Origin: Liopterus haemorrhoidalis
Lineage: Eukaryota > Arthropoda > Insecta > Coleoptera > Dytiscidae
DNA: 64,000 nucleotides
Direction of reading: 5' to 3'
Assembly (NCBI GenBank): GCA_963971575.1
Contig: OZ020615.1
Span: 63,559,379-63,623,378 of the forward strand
Positions 22,384-33,213 of the stretch are shown here, piece by piece (position 1 is the first letter of the stretch; every line of letters starts with the position of its first letter). Position numbers and translations under genes: made by a program. The notes below the pieces were generated by a model. The model saw nothing but the letters and a program-made list of their open reading frames with translations, searched no databases and was not told the origin of the DNA.

Positions 22384-22530
22384 TGGAAAAAACTGTGGAG
22401 AATGTCTCCACAGTTTTTCCACGGGAGGAACGTCCCCTCGTATCTGGTATCTCAAAAACATGGTTTTCGAAGGCTTCAACAGCTTCTTGAGGTGATAAAA
22501 ATCGATTTCCACGCATTTTTTGTTTGACAT
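22384..22530 (-). pseudogene. Mariner transposase C-terminal scrap
   Basis: The minus strand reads FLSPQEAVEAFENHVFEIP, the counterpart of TSTQEPVEAFENHDFEIT in the mariner at 33214-34583. No other part of the element is present, and it ends at a 16-bp inverted repeat (22384-22420). Confidence 0.65.
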
Positions 22531-22719
22531 TGAAGAATAAAAACCAGTGGCGAAAGGAAACCTCCGCTAGACTTGCCCGCCCATAAAAAAAATATTTAAA
22601 AAAAAATGTAAACTAAAAAAAAAAAAAAATTTTAAATATTTACATAAATCTTCAAAAATACATCAAATTATGTTCTATACAAATTTTTGTCCAAGGCTTG
22701 CTTTACTAGTTACGAATTA

Positions 22720-22975
22720 ATTATCATGACCATGGAAACGATACATATAAGTATGAAAATATTGAGACTTGGAAAAATTTTAAATAATTTTACAAAAATT
22801 TTTCGTTTTATCAAAAAACGTCTCAAATAAAAGTTATTAGTTATTGCATTTATAGTAACTTTTGTTCAATAAATTTTTTCTAAATATTTTTCTGTTGCTA
22901 AATATTCGCAAAAATATTAAAATCGACACGAGTAAACTCCCATTTCTAGTCAACCGATTTTCATAAAAAACAATA
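22720..22975 (-). mobile_element. Family B fragment (B9)
   Basis: Reverse of the family B interior: ATCATGACCATGGAAACG, TCGTTTTATCAAAAAACGTC and AAAATCGACACGAGTAAAC. Neither the 3' hairpin nor the 5' repeat is present. Confidence 0.68.
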
Positions 22976-23056
22976 GGGTTCTTTCCATTTAATAGGAGAA
23001 TTTTTAAGTATCAGAACGAACTCTTTAAGTTAAACCGTTTTTGAGTTATCGTGTAT

Positions 23057-23067
23057 ACACACAGACA

Positions 23068-23102
<35 letters not shown>
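23057..23102. repeat. AC dinucleotide microsatellite
   Basis: About 19 AC units just after CACAGACAGAC, about 80 bp beyond the family B fragment. Confidence 0.9.
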
Positions 23103-23104
<2 letters not shown>

Positions 23105-23963
23105 GGACGGCACTTCGAAAATAGGTTTTTTAAGGGATAAATCAGATGAATACGTGCAAAGAGACAATAATTTTACATTTTTCTCCTTGCACACAAGGGG
23201 GGGAAGGTCCAAGGGGTCCGGACCCCCCCCCCCGTACCGTGAGGACTTTTTTTTGCTCTTTACGTGAAATTAAGAAGTGAGGACCTTTTGTTTTTGCTCT
23301 TCACTTGAAATTGAAATTTTGCCCTGTGTTTATAATAAATTTTAAACATATAATATTTCTTTATAAAAATTATGTATAATTGGACCCCCCAAGCCAAAAA
23401 TCTGTGTACACCACTGACCACCAGTGGTCAAAGTTACAAAGACCGACAGTAAATATGATCAATTTAAGTAATTAGGTTAGGTTTAGTTTGTTAAAATCTA
23501 AGACAACAGAATTATAAAAACGATAATAAATAGAATTAATTTTACGAAGCTATGTAGTTGGTTGGTAAACGCACAGATGGCGGACTATTCGTAACACATT
23601 AATTTCTAACTAGCTGTGAACGGTGTTTAGAACGTTAAAACAATCCATAGAAACATAACTTACAGCGTAACAACGAACAGACTACAACGTGTTAATTTAA
23701 AGAGCTCTGAATGCGACTTAAACTTTCTTTTTTCAGTGTTAATAGTTTAAAATTTAGTTTGTTTTATTTTTCATTAATTACCACCCCTCTAATATTCATC
23801 ATCTAATACTCATCGTTCTACAACGCGTGGCAGCGGTGGGATAACGATATCGAATATAGTTTGTTTCTTCCTTATTAATTTAACAATACCCCTAATTTTA
23901 TCCTTGTTACAAACTTGTTAATACAGATTCCAAGACATCCAATTTGACAAAGAATTAAATATA
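23103..23963. other. Hairpin units, otherwise no recognised feature
   Basis: 23240-23315 contains two degraded GTGAGGACTTTTTTTGCTCTT units. 23570-23712 shares scattered blocks (ACTATTCGTAA, TTTAAAGAGCTCTGA) with the reverse of 28905-29030, so both may belong to an undefined repeat. Confidence 0.4.
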
Positions 23964-24712
23964 CGAGGGATGTTTCCAAAGTTCTGGGAATTTAGCTATA
24001 ATTTTTATTATTTTGTTAATTTTCGTCAATATTACAATGTAGTTTTTCAACATGATCTCCATTTAACTAAATACATTTATCCCAATGATAAACTAATTTT
24101 TTTAAGCCGTCCTCAAAGAACTTTTTCGGTGTCTCCTATTGAGTTTCTGTTCTGGTCCCAACAGCCTTGGCACCCAGCGCGGCGAAACCTTGCTAACGCC
24201 CAAACAATCATGCAAGATGTCATGAACTTGTCGTGTACCTATCCCTAGGCGCACAATAGACGAATAGTCATTCGCCTGTCCTCTTTCAGTAGGTCTTCGA
24301 CGGCAGTAATGTTTCTTTCATTTACCGACGTGCTTGGGCGCCCACTGCGTGGATCTTCTTCTAGTGATGTTCTACCGGTTTTAAAACAATCGATCCACCG
24401 ATAAACAGTACTTTTGGATTCTGCAGACTCACCAAATACTCCTTGCAGACGCTGAATAATTTCTAATGTTTTCACACCTTTCCACAAAAATAAAATTATT
24501 GCTCTTTGAGATTTTGCTGCGTCTTCCATGGTTACAAAAACAGTGCTATGAAAACGCGTCTCTATCAGTCGAACACCTAAATCAGACTGAACAATATTGC
24601 ACTAGATAGTTGTATAAACATGTCAAGACTTGTCTGGCACCAATAACATTGCCTATAAGTTCTGCGTAATTTAATTATAGCACAATTCCCAGAATTTAGG
24701 AAACATCCCTCG
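23964..24712 (-). mobile_element. Mariner deletion derivative, 749 bp
   Basis: TA-flanked inverted ends CGAGGGATGTTTCCAAAGTT and, inverted, CGAGGGATGTTTCCTAAATT. The minus-strand frame starting at 24529 gives MEDAAKSQRAIILFLWKG, a helix-turn-helix, GRPSTS and VEDLLKEDRRMTIRLL. In another frame it continues QVHDILHDCLGVSKVSPRWV, then jumps to a C-terminal GRLKK-type piece. The catalytic domain is deleted, so only a non-autonomous DNA-binding fragment remains. Confidence 0.87.
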
Positions 24713-25574
24713 TAGCAAATCAGATTTTACGGATTATAAAAAATATATATTGAGCATGGTTCTAGCGGGAAATATTATGTTGGTAACACTGAATCCAGCC
24801 AGTGTTTAAACATTGTATTATTTGAATATTATAATTGTAGGCATATGTTTGACTATATTTGTTGTTAGCGTTTCCTTGGCGTGTTATAAGTTTAGGTAGT
24901 AAACGCATGCATGTAGGACCTTATTTGGAAGCGATAGTTCTCAGGTTGGCTGTAGTGAACTGGCGCTGGCAGCACAAGGAAGGTCAGATGGGCATGTTTG
25001 AGATTCAGTACAATCTTCATGCACTTCCTTCGCTGTTAAAGATGGTCACACTACAGCCATTACCATATAAGATTATCCCACGCAACTTAACAAACAACCG
25101 ACGGACTTTCTATCCAAAAATTATATCTATACAACAGCCATATGGAATAATTAGGAAATAGAAGACATAAAAATGATTTTTCTGTATAGGACACGAGATG
25201 AGGACGAAAGAAGAATGGTAAAAAGGATGTGGGGAGGAAGAACATACATCTTGTCTTTGGGAAGTCGGAAAACATTTCAGGGTTTTGTAGCTATTTAATA
25301 AGTGTAAAGCTGCATTCAGAGCTCTTTAAGGGTGCGTACAACTGTATAAAGTCCATTTTACCATAACTATGAAATGACATTGAAAAACTTACCTTGTTGC
25401 CAATTCGTAAACTGTCAAAAAAAGTTAGGTTATATCGAACAACTTCTAAAAATATATTGAAAACCTATATTTCCTATGGAGGAAAGGAATTAATGTAAAT
25501 TATGATGCACAGCAGTTCTTTCTAACCGATTTGTCGCGAAATTTATGGTTCATATTATATTAAGTGTGTAATGT
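24713..25574. other. Mostly featureless; family A 3' scrap at 25274-25303
   Basis: 25274-25303 (ACATTTCAGGGTTTTGTAGC) is a family A 3' subterminal repeat without its element. The open frame at 24859-25161 has no recognisable domain. Confidence 0.4.
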
Positions 25575-25932
25575 CCCAGCAAACATTTTTATCCGGACCA
25601 GTACTGGTAAAGCACATACTCGCCGGCATTGAAAGTAATGGGCCAGTGCTGGCATTTCGTACTGGGCCAGTACCCCGGTGTCCCGTGGCCCTTAGCTGGT
25701 CCATTGATGTATCAGTTGCTGGCCCAGCAACGGTAAAGTGCATTGAAAGTAATGGGCCAGTGCTGGCATTTCGCACTGGGCCAGTGCTGGCATTTCGCAT
25801 TGGTCCAGTGCTGGCATTTTGCACTGGGCCAGTACCCCGGTGTCCCCGTGGCCGTTAGCTGGCCCAGCAACGGTAAAGTGCAAAATAATCGCATTAGTTG
25901 CAAGATTTATTTCTGACAGACTAGTGCTTATA

Positions 25933-27109
25933 TTATACCCACTCTCTAGTGTTTCAAATGTAATATATGTGTACTTACCCAGTATTAAAATAAATTAATG
26001 GTTAGGTGCAAAATAAATACTCATTTGGCCATTTTCACCATCGTTGAATAAATTTATTTAACAAGTAAAGTTGACAATATCGCATCGGTTTTAAACTATT
26101 AATGAAGAAATTAACATTGCTGTCAATAGAATGATGCGATATTGTTAACTTAAGTTGTTAAATAAATTTATTCAACGATGGTAAAACTAGCCGATTGTAA
26201 ATTGAATTAACAGTTATAATTTATTGATTTATTTATAAATATTAAATAAATATAATTTCAGGAATAACAGGAATTAGTTTCTTTAATTTATTAATTTAAT
26301 GAAGAATTTTAAGAAAATGGTTTTCTGCCATTTCGGTCAAACCAATTTCATCCTAAAGATAAGGGGTGACTAATAATTTTCGCCAATATTCGTCTTGTAT
26401 TATCTACCACATCTTTTCCCCCTGACTTGAAGAGTGCCAACCTAAAGAAATCATACTTGTTAAAATAAATTCAATAAACAAATTTTATAAGCATTAATGC
26501 TATAAGCTGTTCACTTTTGTAAGAACAAACTAGATCTGGTTATTTTGGTGATTTTTATAGTGTATTACTGACTTTTAGAAACTTGGTTATATTGTAAAAA
26601 AAGCTTTACAGTTTTGGATTAAGTTTGTATTATTTTAGGTTAGTATTATATTTACAAAATATTTAAGATGTCACTATTCAAAATGAAATATGACAAATTA
26701 TATTTTTTAAATGACATATTTATAATCTTGTATCAGATTTATTAATAATTGAAAATTTTATTACATGAAAAAACTATGATTGAACTAAACTAAAAATTAA
26801 ACAATTTAATATGAAATAGTTTGTGTAAACTACGTCCTTAAATCTAACAAAACACACACAAATCACAATAAAAAACTGTATAATGGTCACAATCAATAAC
26901 TATTCAAATACACATCTTTAAAAACTATTCACCAACACGTCCGAACTTATACTAACAGAATATCACTTGTACCGACCCTCGAAGGCCACGCCATTAGGGT
27001 GTTTTATGACTAAGAACGGTCAGACTTTTCAAATTATTACATTAAAAAAAAGTTATAAACATAAGCACTGGCCCGCTAGAAATAACCTTGGATTAATACA
27101 AATAAGGAA
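25933..27109. mobile_element. 1177-bp insertion with an 8-bp duplication, unknown class
   Basis: TGCTTATA occurs on both sides (25925-25932, 27110-27117), whereas C1 and C2 have one copy. The ends (TTATACCCACTC and AATAAGGAA) are not clear inverted repeats. No coding motif is seen. An 8-bp duplication suits hAT or P-like elements, but the class is not established. Confidence 0.5.
26038..26182. repeat. Foldback repeat with arms of about 50 bp
   Basis: CCATCGTTGAATAAATTTAT (26039-26058) through AATATCGCATC is mirrored by GATGCGATATTG through ATAAATTTATTCAACGATGG (about 26132-26180), with a loop of about 40 bp. Probably a small palindromic MITE inside the larger insertion. Confidence 0.75.
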
Positions 27110-27270
27110 TGCTTATAAAATGCTGGTAAAGTACTTCGTATAGGCAGAGTGCGAAATACAAATGTGAAGTACATTATTAATACTGGCGTTGCACTTACTT
27201 CTGGTGCCAGCAATGTACCAGCGTAAAAGCAGTTTGCCGGCGTTCGGCCGTTAGTTCAATGTTTGCTGGG

Positions 27271-27659
27271 GTAGTATTAAAAAAAATATATATTAAATTT
27301 CAATGTATAAGAATCGTCAGAAATATTTGTTTTTAGAAATGTGTCGTGTTCTTTTAATACTTTTTATACAATTTACTTTAATTTTTCGCCTGGTGTCACA
27401 TTGACACAGCGGGTTCTGAAAGCAAACGCGGAGTGTTCCGAGTTACACTGTTTAACTCCAGACCGCTCAAATAAACGCGTTGAGACCTTTTCTCGAACGC
27501 TCCGAGCTTGCTTCCTGAACTCACTAATTGATATCGGAAAGCAATGATAAAGAGTCAAATTTTTTACTATTCGAATAGAAATTTTTAAATTTTTAAAATG
27601 TTTTAAGTGCAAATTGAACTGCGGATAGCCTCGGGATAAATAAAATAAAAATGATTATT
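27271..27659. other. No recognised feature
   Basis: Short open frames on both strands (27341-27612) overlap and show no domain. Confidence 0.4.
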
Positions 27660-28441
27660 TTTTGAAATTGCTGTGTGACAAGCAGATTTTTCTTATCCCC
27701 ATTCATTGGTCAAAATCTGATGAAGGGTAGTGTGTCAAATTCAACTCTTCCCCGATCATTCTGAGTGTCAACCGACGATCTGAACGCACAAGATCCTGGA
27801 TTCTGTCGACATTTTCATCGGTTCTTGAAGATGAAGGCCTTCCGCTGCGTGATTCATCTTCAATTAACTCTCTTCCTTCTGACAACGCCTTAAATAGGGT
27901 GACCATTCGTCCCGCATTTCGCGGGACGTCCCGCATTTTTATTTGGTGTCCCCAGGGCCGAATTTTGCTCTGTACTTATATTTGGGAGGTGAAGACCTTT
28001 TTTTGCTCTTTACTTATATTTGGGAGGTGAGGACCTTTTTTTTGTTTGCTCTTCACTTATATTTCGGAAGTGACGACCTTTTTTTTGCTCCGTCCCGCAT
28101 TTCCTTTTCCAAGAAAATGGTCACCCTAGCCTTAAACCACCAAAAAATCTTGTTCCTTGACAAAACACTGGCTCCGTAGGACAGCTGAAGTTTTGAAAAA
28201 GTTGCCGTTGCGTGACCAAGTTGCCGTTGCTCGAAATGAATGTCACTCATTTTTAGAACGCACTAGAAAAAACTGTTTCACGAAAAAAATCGCGACGGAG
28301 AACAAAATTACTCTAGCGAGATCAAACTCGCACTGAAGGCGTATCGCATGTTCACCTGCCGCCCATCTAAGTCTCGTGTCCCAAATGTTGCCAGAACAAA
28401 CGCTATGTTGCCAGTCCGGTTACTTAATTTACACACCTCGT
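27660..28441 (-). mobile_element. Mariner remnant, N-terminal half, split by a hAT MITE
   Basis: The same family as 16050-16803. The outer end CGAGGTGTGTAAATTAAG (about 28423-28441) precedes a 5' UTR and MSDIHFEQRQLGHATATFSK (ATG about 28250). After the MITE it resumes with GRELIEDESRSGRPSSSRTD and IQDLVRSDRRLTLRMIGEEL. It breaks off after the helix-turn-helix region; the catalytic part is missing. Confidence 0.85.
27895..28128. mobile_element. hAT MITE, 234 bp, carrying hairpin minisatellite units
   Basis: Ends TAGGGTGACCATT and AATGGTCACCCTA, flanked by the 8-bp duplication GCCTTAAA (27887-27894, 28129-28136), as expected for hAT. Removing it restores the mariner frame (GFKALSEG-type reading). 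The interior has a GTCCCGCATTT inverted pair and three units of the TTGCTCTTCACTTATATTTG, GTGACGACC motif. Confidence 0.92.
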
Positions 28442-29158
28442 ATATCATGTTTTTTAAGTGTTGAACTTGCTCTTTAATCCAGTATATTAGACTTATGTTT
28501 AATAAAATTATTTCCATAATGTGGATGATAAAGTTTTTAGTGTTGAATGTTGTCGGTATGCGACGCTGGCGACGCTGGCGTCGTTGTGCGACGCCTGGAC
28601 TGTTTCGTTAAATTAACAATCCCGAGCTCGTCACGGTCAGTAGAGCTTCTATTATACTATTAAACAAACGAAATGAATTCCAGTAACTTGGATGAGCATT
28701 CATTTCTCCTTTTGTAAATTGCGTAGAAATGTTTCAAGATTTTTCCAAACAAAAACGAATAAGTAGAGGGCTAATTTCACACTACAACGATCGCGGTACC
28801 ACTTATTTCATAACTAAAAAGAACAAAGCTTAATCGTTATTATATTAAAACCAAATACCGACAAGTAATGCATTAAATTTTTCAGTATTTAATTCTTTTG
28901 ATTTAAGCTAATCTCAGAGCTCTTTAAATTAATAGACTGTTCACTGTGTTTTGTAGATAAGTTTAGTAGATAGTTATAACATTGAAGGCAGTGTTTACAA
29001 CTATAGAAATTACGAATAGTGCGACATCTATGTGTCTTTACACCAACTACGCCGTGGCGGCGCTAGCAGGGGTCCGGTGGGGCAGCCCCCCTTAAAATTG
29101 CTCTGGCCCCCCCAGAATTGCTTAGAGAAAAATGTATTTTTTATAAGTGAGGACCCTT
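28442..29158. other. No recognised feature
   Basis: A short GACGCTGGC repetition at 28561-28590 and the shared block described for 23570-23712; no gene seen. Confidence 0.4.
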
Positions 29159-29547
29159 TTGTAGGGTTTTGTAGGTATGATCAAAAAACCCTTATACCGT
29201 CATTTTGTCGTATGTCTGTGTGCCTGTTTGTTCGGTAAAAATTGTAGCCAAACGGCTAAACCTAGAGAGTTGAAATCTGGCACGCTTATACAACTCTTTG
29301 ACCCGCACAAAGGAAAAATACTAAAACATCTAAAAAACATATCCCCCTAAAAATATAAACAAATATCTGCTCATTGAAAAAAAAATATTTTTTTTAAATT
29401 CTGAGTAGGATATCAAATGAAAGCCCTTAGTACGTGGATTAACGATCAAAATTTTATTTTTGCAAAATAAATTATTTTGAGGCGATTTTTGACGAAATTG
29501 CGCAAAAAAAAAATTGTCCCACACCCTCTAGTCCAGATGGTTTAAAC
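29159..29547 (+). mobile_element. Family A 5' part (A8)
   Basis: 5' repeat, a reduced TCTG array (about 29211-29233), the core and downstream block to CAGATGGTTTAAAC. The rest is replaced by hAT-like sequence, so the cassette and 3' end are missing. Confidence 0.7.
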
Positions 29548-29906
29548 CTGGGCTTCAAACCGGAACTGAACCGAAAACCGAAAACCGAAAAAAAACGTTA
29601 TTTTTCTCGGAACGAAAAATTGAACCGAAAAAAAAAATATCGGTTGTCTAGTATCAAACTAAATCTTTTAATTTTTTCCTAACTAATTCTTCCGTTTTTA
29701 CTGCATTGCATGATTCCTGAATGCATACCAATCCTAGTTTATAGGACTTGCCAGAACTATGCAATGTAATGCATAAAAATCTATTCATTTTCATATATGT
29801 CCATCCTTCAGCAGTAATCAAATTTGAAAAACCGGTTAATCTAAGAGTAAAAAACCGGTTTTTCGGTTTATAAAAATTACCCAAAAAAACCGGCTTTTTC
29901 AAACCG
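29548..29906. mobile_element. hAT-like non-autonomous element of the GGGCTTCRAACCG family
   Basis: Begins CTGGGCTTCAAACCGG directly after GTTTAAAC (29540-29547). GTTTAAAC recurs at 29907-29914 after AAACCG. This could be an 8-bp duplication, but the right end is not a good inverted repeat and the element itself is rich in CCGGTTT. Non-coding. Confidence 0.5.
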
Positions 29907-30334
29907 GTTTAAACCTCATTGTAACGTTACGGAATAAGTAAAATTGCCCTGGTGTCACGTAGATGTTTCGTTGTTCCATTCTCCGCTACTGTTGTCGATG
30001 GGCAACGGGCTTGTAGCAGTGACAGGTAACTGCACATGCGAATAGCCGGGGCCTCCACACATATAACAGCTTGTACGGTGCTAAATTATGCCCTGCTCGC
30101 TATTAATGTTTCTCTCTATGTAAATTTGTGTGTATGTATGCTCATATGCCATACCTATACCATCCACGATCGATTACAGATTTCAACCCGAAATACCCGC
30201 TACAAAACATCGGTTAGCACAAACAGAAAAATACAAATATACATCTGAATCATTTCTACACCGTATACATATTTAAATATTATTTGAATGAAAATTTTAT
30301 TGTAAAATTGCGAAATTTTGTTAGATAACCCGTC
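29907..30334. other. No recognised feature
   Basis: No repeat family or coding motif recognised. Confidence 0.4.
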
Positions 30335-30728
30335 GATCAATAAGTCTCAGGTCTAACTAAGAAAAACAATTTTTTTTTTTAGAAATTCGACTTTATTCAT
30401 CATCACACTCTCCTTCAAGAGTGATACATTCATTCCAACGCTCCTCTAACTTTTCGATGCCTTCTTTGTAGAACGATTTGTCTTTGCCCTCAAAATAGGC
30501 CTCGGTTTCGGCAATCACTTCTTCATTTAAGTCAAATTTCTTTCCCTGGAGCATCTTTTTAAGGTCTGCAAAAAACCAGTAGTCGCTGGGGACCAGATCT
30601 GGAGATTACGGTGGGTGAGGAAGAAATTCGAAGCGTAATTCATTCAATTTAACCATCGTTTTCATCGACTTGTGACACGGGACGTTATCTTGGTGAAAGA
30701 GCACTGTTTTCTTTTGCATGTGAAGCCG

Positions 30729-31825
30729 TTTTTAGGGTCTTGTAGGTATGACCAAAAAACCCTTATACCGTCATTTTGTCGTCTGTCTGTCTGTCTGTCT
30801 GTCTGTTTGCCTCTCTGTCTGTCTGTCTGTCTGTATGTTCGGTAAAAATTGTAGCCAAACGGCTAAACCTAGAGAGTTGAAATTTGGCATGCTTATACAA
30901 CTCTTTGACCCGCACATAGGAAAAATACTAAAACATCTAAAAAACATATCCCCCTAAAAATATAAACAAATATGTGCTCATCGAAAAAAAAAAATATTTT
31001 TTTATAATTCTAAGTAGAGTATCAAATAAAAGCCCTTGGTACGTGGATTAACGATCAAATTTTTATTTTTGCAAAATAAATTATTTTGAAGCGATTTTTG
31101 CCAAAATTGTGCAAAAAATTTTTGGTCCCACACCCTGTAGCCCAGATGGTTTAAACTAAAAATCTGAAAAAATTCTAAGTAATCTACATTGGTGTGAACC
31201 AGAATACTACAACAGGAATTTTTGATCAGATTATGTTTTTGAAAAAAAAAATGCATTTTTTGTGATTTTTGGCTAATAATGTACACAAGTTATAGCTTTG
31301 TAACACGCTACACTGGAACGTGTATGCTGGTGTAGTGGTTTTTGACGCTGGTTTTTCACCCAAGTAACTCGATCCGAAAGGGATCGAACCCTGCGAGAAG
31401 AGACAATATTATTTTTTGTTTTTTAATTTTTATATTGTTTAAATTATTTTTTAAAAATTCTAGTTACATTTTGGCAAATGTTGCATTTAATTTTTAAAAG
31501 AGTAAATTTAATAACCAGTGGAAATTGTTTAAATTATAATTTAATTCTGTTTCAATGTACACGAAATCAGAGGGGCGGAACTTATAACAACCAATGGAAG
31601 CCATAGGCGCAATTTTTAAAATTCTTAATGAACCTTGCTATATAAAATAAAATACTACACATATTTAGAAACCTAAGTAATGGTATTAGGCGTTCGAATT
31701 AAAATTAACAAAAAAAATATTTTAATATAAAATTTGTTTTCGCATTCAAAATAAACATAATTCACTTACTAAATACCTGCAAAACCCTGAAATGTGTGAA
31801 AATTCACACTTCACATCAATTTTTT
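30729..31825 (+). mobile_element. Family A Helentron-like element, complete copy A9
   Basis: 5' T-run and AGGGTCTTGTAGGTAT, TCTG array (about 30780-30835), type I cassette, inverted subterminal repeat, palindrome GTGTGAAAATTCACAC and T-run. It lies in a T-run of the mariner: joining LKKK directly to RLHMQKK gives an open frame, so the insertion left no obvious target duplication beyond T residues. This is the best evidence here for the insertion habit of family A. Confidence 0.82.
31326..31404 (+). promoter_or_regulatory. tRNA-like pol III cassette, type I (in A9)
   Basis: A-box-like TGGTGTAGTGG (31328-31338), a TTTTTCA loop-like segment and a strong B-box GGATCGAACC (31381-31390), followed by ATTATTTTTTGTTTTTTAAT. 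Confidence 0.57.
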
Positions 31826-32040
31826 CTTGAGTACTACACTCAATCGATCCAATAATGCCATGTAGTATTCGCTTTTGATAGTTTTACCTTTCTCAAGATA
31901 GTCGATAAACAAAATACCATGCGCGTCCCAAAATACGGATGCCATAACCTTGCCAGCTGACTTTTGAGTTTTTGGTCGCTTTGGACGACTTTCACCAACT
32001 GCTGTCCACTCAGCCAATTTATACGAAAGTGTCATTTGCA

Positions 32041-32297
32041 TACATACTATAGAGAAAAGAGATATACGATTTTAAGTTTGCTATATAAATTAAGTAAAGT
32101 AAGAGACCAAGTACAGATCCTTGTGGAACACCATTAAGTACTCCCCTCTCCCTCCGAAACTTCTCCTGAGAACAAAAATTTTGCGATATTACATGGCGTA
32201 TATTCGAATCCCAGTCATATACGTTAGGCGTTTTCTCTAGGCTTTTAAATTTTTCAAATCGAACATCCTTCACCCTAAATTTAAAAATGTTAAGCAC
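32041..32297 (-). pseudogene. Reverse transcriptase fragment
   Basis: The minus strand encodes RRERGVLNGVPQGSVLGLLL, YLIYIANL and YANDTFV, the G-V-P-Q-G-S and Y-A-D-D-like RT motifs; the second catalytic Asp position reads N-D. About 90 codons of a non-LTR palm domain abut the mariner at 32040. Confidence 0.82.
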
Positions 32298-33213
32298 TAA
32301 ATTAGTGATAGCGTGTGTCTAATCTAATCTGTTTTTGTGAAAACAAATTTATAAAATAATCTGCGGTGTTATACAATCACATTTTAGTTTTAAATGAAAA
32401 CATTCAAATATTTACTCTGGTAATATTGGATTAGTTTTAAATTCAGTGGTCGGGAGTGTTCATATTATCCTGCGCTCAGGAATGTGCCCCACTCTTTGTT
32501 ATACAAACAAGGATAGCTTTAGTATCCTGCAAGAGATGGCGCCACCTATCAGGATTGCAACATCCTATAAAAGATCATAATTTAATAAATAAGGATAGTA
32601 ATAAAATATTTTGAAACGCGTGATAAGAATGAAAAATAATATGGTAAAGCAGAGCTAGGAAGACTAAATGTGGTTTATGAAAAGCTCTAATTCAGTGTTT
32701 CTCAACCGGTGGTCCGCGTGCTTTATCGAAAATTCCGCGAGCTAGTGCTATAGTCAGATCAATTCTGTATAAAATTACTGTGTAGTAACGTTACTACAAG
32801 ATAAAATGTTATAAAAAGTATAATGCCTTTCATTCATGACAGTAACTGACCTTGCTCATAGAGACAAATTTAGTTACAATTATCATAGTAACAGAGTTAC
32901 AGAATTGGTCTGATTGACTTTTTTTTCTCAAAAAACAAACAAAATAGTGTTTTATTTAACATATAGTGAAGGGTATATTTCACGAGAATAAAGTTTACCA
33001 CCTGAGCCTTTAGTGAGGGCTGTAATAATTTGAGTGTACTACGAAGGTTACCTTTTATGTTTTTACAAACGACCACTAGATGGCAATATAGGAATGTGTC
33101 ATTACTTATTCGTATAATTTAACATTTGTTATTGTGAAATCAGTGGCAGCTTATAAATTGACCGATTAATTTGTTGACAGTGAGCGTTTAAAAAAGAACA
33201 GGTTTATAAAAAA
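32298..33213. other. No gene; possible hAT end at 32694
   Basis: CAGTGTTTCTCAACCGGTGG (32694-32713) resembles a hAT MITE end such as the one at 33847, but no partner end was found. Otherwise featureless. Confidence 0.4.

Larger units (their letters stand above)
25575..27270 (+). mobile_element. MITE family C copy C3, split by an insertion
   Basis: Ends CCCAGCAAACATT and AATGTTTGCTGGG with GT on both sides (25573-25574, 27271-27272). The left part has an expanded block of GGGCCAGTGCTGGCATTTCG-type repeats (about 25640-25830), absent from C1 and C2. The copy is interrupted by 25933-27109. Confidence 0.82.
30335..32040 (-). pseudogene. Mariner transposase (DD34D), 5'-truncated, split by family A copy A9
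   Basis: Minus strand: AEWTAVGESRPKRPKTQKSA, KVMASVFWDAHGILFIDYLE and YYMALLDRLSVVLKKK (to about 31823). The frame then resumes beyond A9 with RLHMQKKTVLFHQDN (second Asp), HPP, stop, SPDLVPSDYWFF (third Asp) and a C-terminus ending near 30400. I count 34 residues between these Asp. The end near 30335-30355 contains ATCAATAAGTCTCAGGTC. The first Asp and N-terminus are gone; the break is at an RT fragment (32040). Confidence 0.87.

Noticed and set aside
25555..25903. Overlapping frames on both strands rich in GPV/ASTGP repeats
   Set aside because: Products of the repeated GGGCCAGTGCTGGC blocks of MITE C3.
29907..29914. Firm 8-bp target duplication GTTTAAAC for the hAT-like element 29548-29906
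   Set aside because: The right end is not an inverted repeat of the left, the element is rich in CCGGTTT, and family A does not resume afterwards, so chance is possible.
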